In this document: positions 32,875-35,768 of the stretch, piece after piece | Numbering within the stretch: position 1 is the first letter of the stretch | Layout of the letters: each line of letters opens with the position of its first letter | DNA from: Acidobacteriota bacterium | Lineage (GTDB): Bacteria; Acidobacteriota; Terriglobia; Terriglobales; Acidobacteriaceae | DNA: 35,768 nt | Direction of reading: 5' to 3' | Assembly: GCA_021813745.1 (NCBI GenBank) | Contig: JAKAJO010000069.1 | Location: forward strand, 78,361-114,128 | Notes under the pieces: model-generated | What the model was told of the DNA's origin: nothing | The model's database searches: none | Seen by the model: only the letters and a program-made list of their open reading frames with translations | Position numbers and translations under genes: made by a program

Positions 32875-34122
32875 ATGAGTGAGGATATGGGCGAAGCGGT
32901 GATTGTGTCGGCGGTGCGGACCGCCGTGGGGAAGTTTCAAGGATCGTTGCAGGGGTTTCGTGCGCCGCAACTGGGCGCGATGGCGGTGCGCGAGGCGGTG
33001 CGGCGTGCGGGGATTGGTGAAGCCGCAGCGGGCGGAACGGAACAAAGCGTGACCAGCACGGCTGGGCTCGAGGTCGTGGACGAGTGCATCATGGGCTGCG
33101 TGCTGCAGGCCGGGCTCGGGCAGGCTCCGGCGCGGCAGGCGGCGATCTTTGCGGGGCTGCCGCCGCAGGTGGGCGCGCTGACGGTCAACATGGTGTGCGG
33201 CTCGGGGCTGAAGGCGGTGTCGCTGGCGGCGCAGGCGATTCAGACGGGCGATGCAGACGTGGTGGTGGCGGGAGGCATGGAGTCGATGTCGAACGCGCCG
33301 TATGTGCTGCAGCAGGCGCGCACGGGCTACCGTATGGGTAATGGCGCGCTGGTGGACGTGATGGTGAACGACGGGCTGTGGGATGTGTACAACAACTTCC
33401 ACATGGGCGCGGCGGCGGAGATGGTGGCCGAGAAGTACGGCATTACGCGGCAGGAGCAGGACGCGTTTGCGGTGGAGTCACACAGGCGCGCAGCTGCGGC
33501 GACCGCGGCGGGGCGGTTCCGCGAGGAGATTTTGCCGGTGGAGATTCCGGCGGCGAAGAAGGGCGAGGCGGCGCGTGTGTTTGCGACGGATGAATCCGTT
33601 CGACCCGAGACGACGATGGAGACGCTGGCGCGGCTGAAACCGGCGTTCAAGGACGGCGGTACGGTGACGGCGGGGAATGCGCCGGGCGTGAACGATGGCG
33701 CGGCGGCGCTGGTGGTGACGAGCGCGGAGCGTGCGCGGGCGCTGGGCATGAAGCCGCTGGCGGTGATTCGCGCGCAGGCGACAAGCGGACGCGAGCCGGC
33801 GTGGTTCAGCGTGGCCCCGGTGGATGCGGTGCGGAAGGTGGCGGAGAAGGCTGGATGGACGCTGGACTCGGTGGAGCTGTTTGAGCTGAATGAGGCCTTC
33901 AGCGTGCAGGCCCTCGCGGTGCTGCGCGAGCTGGAGCTGGACCCGGCGCGGGTGAACGTGAACGGCGGCGCGGTGGCGATTGGGCATCCGATTGGTGCGA
34001 GCGGCGCGCGGGTGCTGGTGACGCTGCTCTACGCGATGCAGCAGCGGGATGCAAAGCGCGGGATTGCGTCGCTGTGCCTGGGCGGCGGGAACGCGGTGGC
34101 GCTGGCGGTGGAGCGCGCGTGA
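32875..34122 (+). CDS. Acetyl-CoA C-acetyltransferase (thiolase)
   Basis: Thiolase reversibly condenses two acetyl-CoA to acetoacetyl-CoA or cleaves 3-ketoacyl-CoA, in the cytosol. Starting at the ATG at 32875 the protein has 415 residues. The acyl-accepting Cys108 lies in [11 protein letters not shown], with [38 protein letters not shown] and the second catalytic Cys in [12 protein letters not shown]. The family N-terminus ([18 protein letters not shown]) begins a few residues after the start; GTG at 32866 and ATG at 32887 are alternatives and none has a good ribosome site. A short insertion ([20 protein letters not shown]) is present after residue 40. Biosynthetic (butanoate, isoprenoid or PHB) or degradative roles cannot be separated, since no partner genes are nearby. 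Confidence 0.94.
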   Translation: MSEDMGEAVIVSAVRTAVGKFQGSLQGFRAPQLGAMAVREAVRRAGIGEAAAGGTEQSVTSTAGLEVVDECIMGCVLQAGLGQAPARQAAIFAGLPPQVGALTVNMVCGSGLKAVSLAAQAIQTGDADVVVAGGMESMSNAPYVLQQARTGYRMGNGALVDVMVNDGLWDVYNNFHMGAAAEMVAEKYGITRQEQDAFAVESHRRAAAATAAGRFREEILPVEIPAAKKGEAARVFATDESVRPETTMETLARLKPAFKDGGTVTAGNAPGVNDGAAALVVTSAERARALGMKPLAVIRAQATSGREPAWFSVAPVDAVRKVAEKAGWTLDSVELFELNEAFSVQALAVLRELELDPARVNVNGGAVAIGHPIGASGARVLVTLLYAMQQRDAKRGIASLCLGGGNAVALAVERA

Positions 34123-34152
34123 GAGTCACTTCACCGCAGGGATTCGTGGTTT

Positions 34153-34192
34153 CCCACCCTTGCGGCAAAGACAAAGACGCCGCAAGGATGGG
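34153..34192. repeat. REP-like palindromic intergenic element
   Basis: Fourteen-base arms CCCACCCTTGCGGC and GCCGCAAGGATGGG pair with a single mismatch around the 12-base loop AAAGACAAAGAC, which is itself a direct repeat of AAAGAC. The element is followed by GGCACCC. It sits between the convergent thiolase and dusB genes, 30 bases past the thiolase stop. I recall similar strings scattered through acidobacterial genomes, which I could not verify. It may also act as a bidirectional mRNA 3'-end stabiliser. Confidence 0.7.
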
Positions 34193-34238
34193 GCACCCAA
34201 ATCAGTTGGCTCGATGAGAAAGCGAGCAGGCCGCGTGG

Positions 34239-35513
34239 CTAGTCGCAGACGAGGGAATCTGCGGGGAATTCGGCTGGCTCGGTGGGGAACGGTTCGGGCT
34301 CGGTGTCGCCGGCGGCGAGGCGCTCCTGAAAGAAGGCATCGACCTCGGCGAGGATTTCTGTGCCGGTGCGCATCTGGTAGATGGAAGCGCGCAGCTTGGC
34401 TCCGCCGGGGACGCCGTGGGTGAACCAGGAGGCGAACTGCTTCATCTTGCCCGCGGTCTCTCTGGCTGCTGAGCCGGGTTTGTCGGACGCCGCGGCTTCG
34501 GTTTCATCGAGCAGCATCTGGAAGTAGGCGCGGATCATGTGGTAGCGATCGGCGACGGTGGGCTGGTCGTAGCGGCCGGTGGCGGTGTACTGCGCAATCT
34601 GGCGGAAGATCCATGGATTAGACGGCGCGGCGCGGCCGATCATGACGGCATCGCAGCCGGTCTGGTCAATCATGGCTGCGGCGTCTTCGGGCGTGCGGAT
34701 GTCGCCGTTGCCGATGACGGGAATGCTGACGGCCTGCTTGATGGCGGCAATCCACTCCCAGCGGGCCTGGCCAGTGTAGCCCTGCTCGCGGGTGCGGGCG
34801 TGGAGCGCGACGGCGTTGAGGCCTTCGGCCTCGGCCATGCGGGCGAGCTCGACACAGACAATCTGGGTGTCATTCCAGCCGAGGCGGAATTTGACGGTGA
34901 AGGGAATGGTGACGGCCTTGCGGACGGCGCGGAAGATTTCGCCGATACGGGGCAGGTCGCGCAGGAGGCCGGAGCCGCCGTTGCAGCCGACGACGCGCTT
35001 GGCAGGGCAGCCGAGGTTGAGATCGACGAGGTCGAAGCCGGTGTCCTGAACGATGCGCGCGGCTTCGGCGAGGGTTTCGGGGTTGGAGCCGAAGAGCTGC
35101 GCGGCGATGGGGTGCTCGTCGTCGTAGAAGGTGAGGTAGCGCTTGCGCTTGGACTCGCGCATGCGGCTGAGGCCGTCGGCGGAGGTGAACTCGGTCATGA
35201 TGAGGCCGCAGCCGGACTGGGTGTTGGAGACGGCAGCGTCGATGCTGGTGGCATTCGGATCCCAGGTCTCAGAATCGAGACCTGGGGCACCCACAGGTTC
35301 CGGGGTGTCCGGCGCGGTCGTGAACGAGCTGGCGTGGCGGATGAAGCGGCGGAAGACGGTGTCTGTAACGCCGGCCATGGGCGCGAGGACGGTGGCTGGC
35401 GCGACGCGGACGGGGCCGATGCGCAGCTCGGCGGGTACACGGGCCTGGGCCGGCATAGCGTGCTCGCGCGGATTGTCCCAGCTTTTCTTCACCGTGATGC
35501 CTCGTTGCGTCAT
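34239..35513 (-). CDS. dusB: tRNA-dihydrouridine synthase, DusB type
   Basis: Dus enzymes use FMN and NADPH to reduce uridines in the tRNA D-loop. The 424-residue protein has LAPMAGVTD (43-51), the catalytic Cys in NLGCPAK (Cys169), NGGSGLL, VKFRLGW, the ARTREQGYTG loop and IGNGDIRTPEDA, and the C-terminal helical tRNA-binding domain. E. coli DusB has about 321 residues. Part of the excess is a 40-residue insertion at residues 61-100 between FRRFIRHA and GCGLIMTEF, where family members continue directly. The DNA of that insertion contains the palindrome at 35261-35286. The ATG at 35513 is preceded only weakly by AAGG; Met20 is an alternative start. Confidence 0.94.
   Translation of the reverse strand: MTQRGITVKKSWDNPREHAMPAQARVPAELRIGPVRVAPATVLAPMAGVTDTVFRRFIRHASSFTTAPDTPEPVGAPGLDSETWDPNATSIDAAVSNTQSGCGLIMTEFTSADGLSRMRESKRKRYLTFYDDEHPIAAQLFGSNPETLAEAARIVQDTGFDLVDLNLGCPAKRVVGCNGGSGLLRDLPRIGEIFRAVRKAVTIPFTVKFRLGWNDTQIVCVELARMAEAEGLNAVALHARTREQGYTGQARWEWIAAIKQAVSIPVIGNGDIRTPEDAAAMIDQTGCDAVMIGRAAPSNPWIFRQIAQYTATGRYDQPTVADRYHMIRAYFQMLLDETEAAASDKPGSAARETAGKMKQFASWFTHGVPGGAKLRASIYQMRTGTEILAEVDAFFQERLAAGDTEPEPFPTEPAEFPADSLVCD
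35261..35286. repeat. Perfect palindrome embedded in dusB
   Basis: Ten-base perfect arms CCCAGGTCTC and GAGACCTGGG flank the 6-base AGAATC, followed by GGCACCC, the same GGCACCC tail that follows the REP-like element at 34153-34192. It lies in frame and encodes residues 76-85 of DusB, within the family-atypical insertion. It looks like a mobile palindromic element that entered the gene without breaking the frame. Confidence 0.7.
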
Positions 35514-35573
35514 GTGGACTGCCTTGGTTGATTCGGTTCGTTCACGGGTGGATGATCGGCCCTGAACGAACGT

Positions 35574-35597
35574 GGGCCTCCGCCGTGGCGGAGGCCC
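35574..35597 (-). terminator. GC-rich hairpin after rpmE, likely terminator
   Basis: Perfect 10-bp arms GGGCCTCCGC and GCGGAGGCCC enclose a 4-base loop, 34 bases past the rpmE stop. No long U-tract follows on the minus strand, so termination may be inefficient, allowing read-through into dusB 60 bases later, or the structure may protect the rpmE mRNA end. Confidence 0.55.
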
Positions 35598-35630
35598 GAT
35601 GCTTGCGCTGGCCTGACGGCCGCGGCGCCG

Positions 35631-35768
35631 TTACTTGGCCGGGGCGGCTTCGCCCGCCTTGGCGTACTTGCGGCGGAAGCGCTCGACGCGTCCCGCGGTG
35701 TCGACCAGGCGCTGCTTGCCGGTGAAGAACGGGTGGCAGACCGAGCAGATTTCCACGTGGATATCGCC
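35631..35768 (-). CDS. rpmE: 50S ribosomal protein L31, C-terminal part (cut by window)
   Basis: The last 45 residues of bL31 are visible: [20 protein letters not shown], then [10 protein letters not shown] and a short Ala/Lys tail. The CSVC pair is the second half of the zinc site of the C-plus L31 type; the first pair would lie outside the window. HPFFTGKQ is diagnostic of the family. The gene runs off the right end of the window, and its 5' end is not visible. Confidence 0.95.
   Translation of the reverse strand, partial: GDIHVEICSVCHPFFTGKQRLVDTAGRVERFRRKYAKAGEAAPAK

Noticed and set aside
34539..35531. 330-codon plus-strand open frame
   Set aside because: Gly/Ala/Asp-rich antisense shadow of dusB, as expected in GC-rich DNA.

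Overview
The window looks like a chromosomal stretch from an Acidobacteriota bacterium (class Terriglobia is my best guess). The inference rests on several exported FG-GAP/VCBS proteins ending in ASPIC/UnbV domains, an HzsA-like haem protein, an exported PIG-L deacetylase fusion, frequent 4-base start/stop overlaps, and a palindromic intergenic repeat of a kind I associate with this phylum. No IS element, phage gene, tRNA, rRNA or CRISPR array was seen.

Layout. Positions 1-3086 hold a left-truncated secreted GH18 chitinase on the plus strand, facing a Gfo/Idh/MocA oxidoreductase and dapD on the minus strand. A small minus-strand hypothetical gene lies at 3231-3578. Positions 3897-7332 form a minus-strand operon of three overlapping genes (soluble CapD/FlaA1-type dehydratase, NeuC-type hydrolysing UDP-GlcNAc 2-epimerase, DegT aminotransferase). 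This matches the sugar-nucleotide half of a legionaminic-acid-like pathway, but the sialate synthase and CMP-transferase are not here.

Positions 7479-21967 are the most unusual part: nine plus-strand genes, mostly overlapping or closely spaced. In order they encode a 1147-aa TPR/VCBS/ASPIC protein, an amidase, a DAHP synthase, an HzsA-like monohaem protein, a second VCBS/ASPIC protein, a fused YVTN propeller plus dihaem cytochrome, a secreted Reg_prop propeller, a RidA-family protein and a secreted Peripla_BP_6 protein with an extra partial domain. The HzsA-like protein and the propeller-dihaem fusion together resemble the subunit plan of anammox hydrazine synthase. The substrate is unknown, but the set looks like an exported haem enzyme system with cytoplasmic amidase, imine-deaminase and DAHP functions attached.

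Positions 22010-28475 contain a coiled-coil outer-membrane porin with its terminator, a three-part PIG-L deacetylase, and a divergent APC-type amino-acid permease. Positions 28476-31110 contain a canonical sigma70-type promoter, about 270 nt of hairpin-rich untranslated RNA ending in an intrinsic terminator, a small ORF whose ribosome binding site directly follows that terminator, and a sigma54 activator whose receiver domain lacks the phospho-acceptor Asp. Positions 31073-35768 contain a bidirectional-looking terminator, a DUF4382-like lipoprotein, a thiolase, a REP-like palindrome, a dusB gene that appears to have absorbed a palindromic element into its reading frame, and the 3' end of rpmE. 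The last 3 kb look by eye more GC-rich at third codon positions than the rest.
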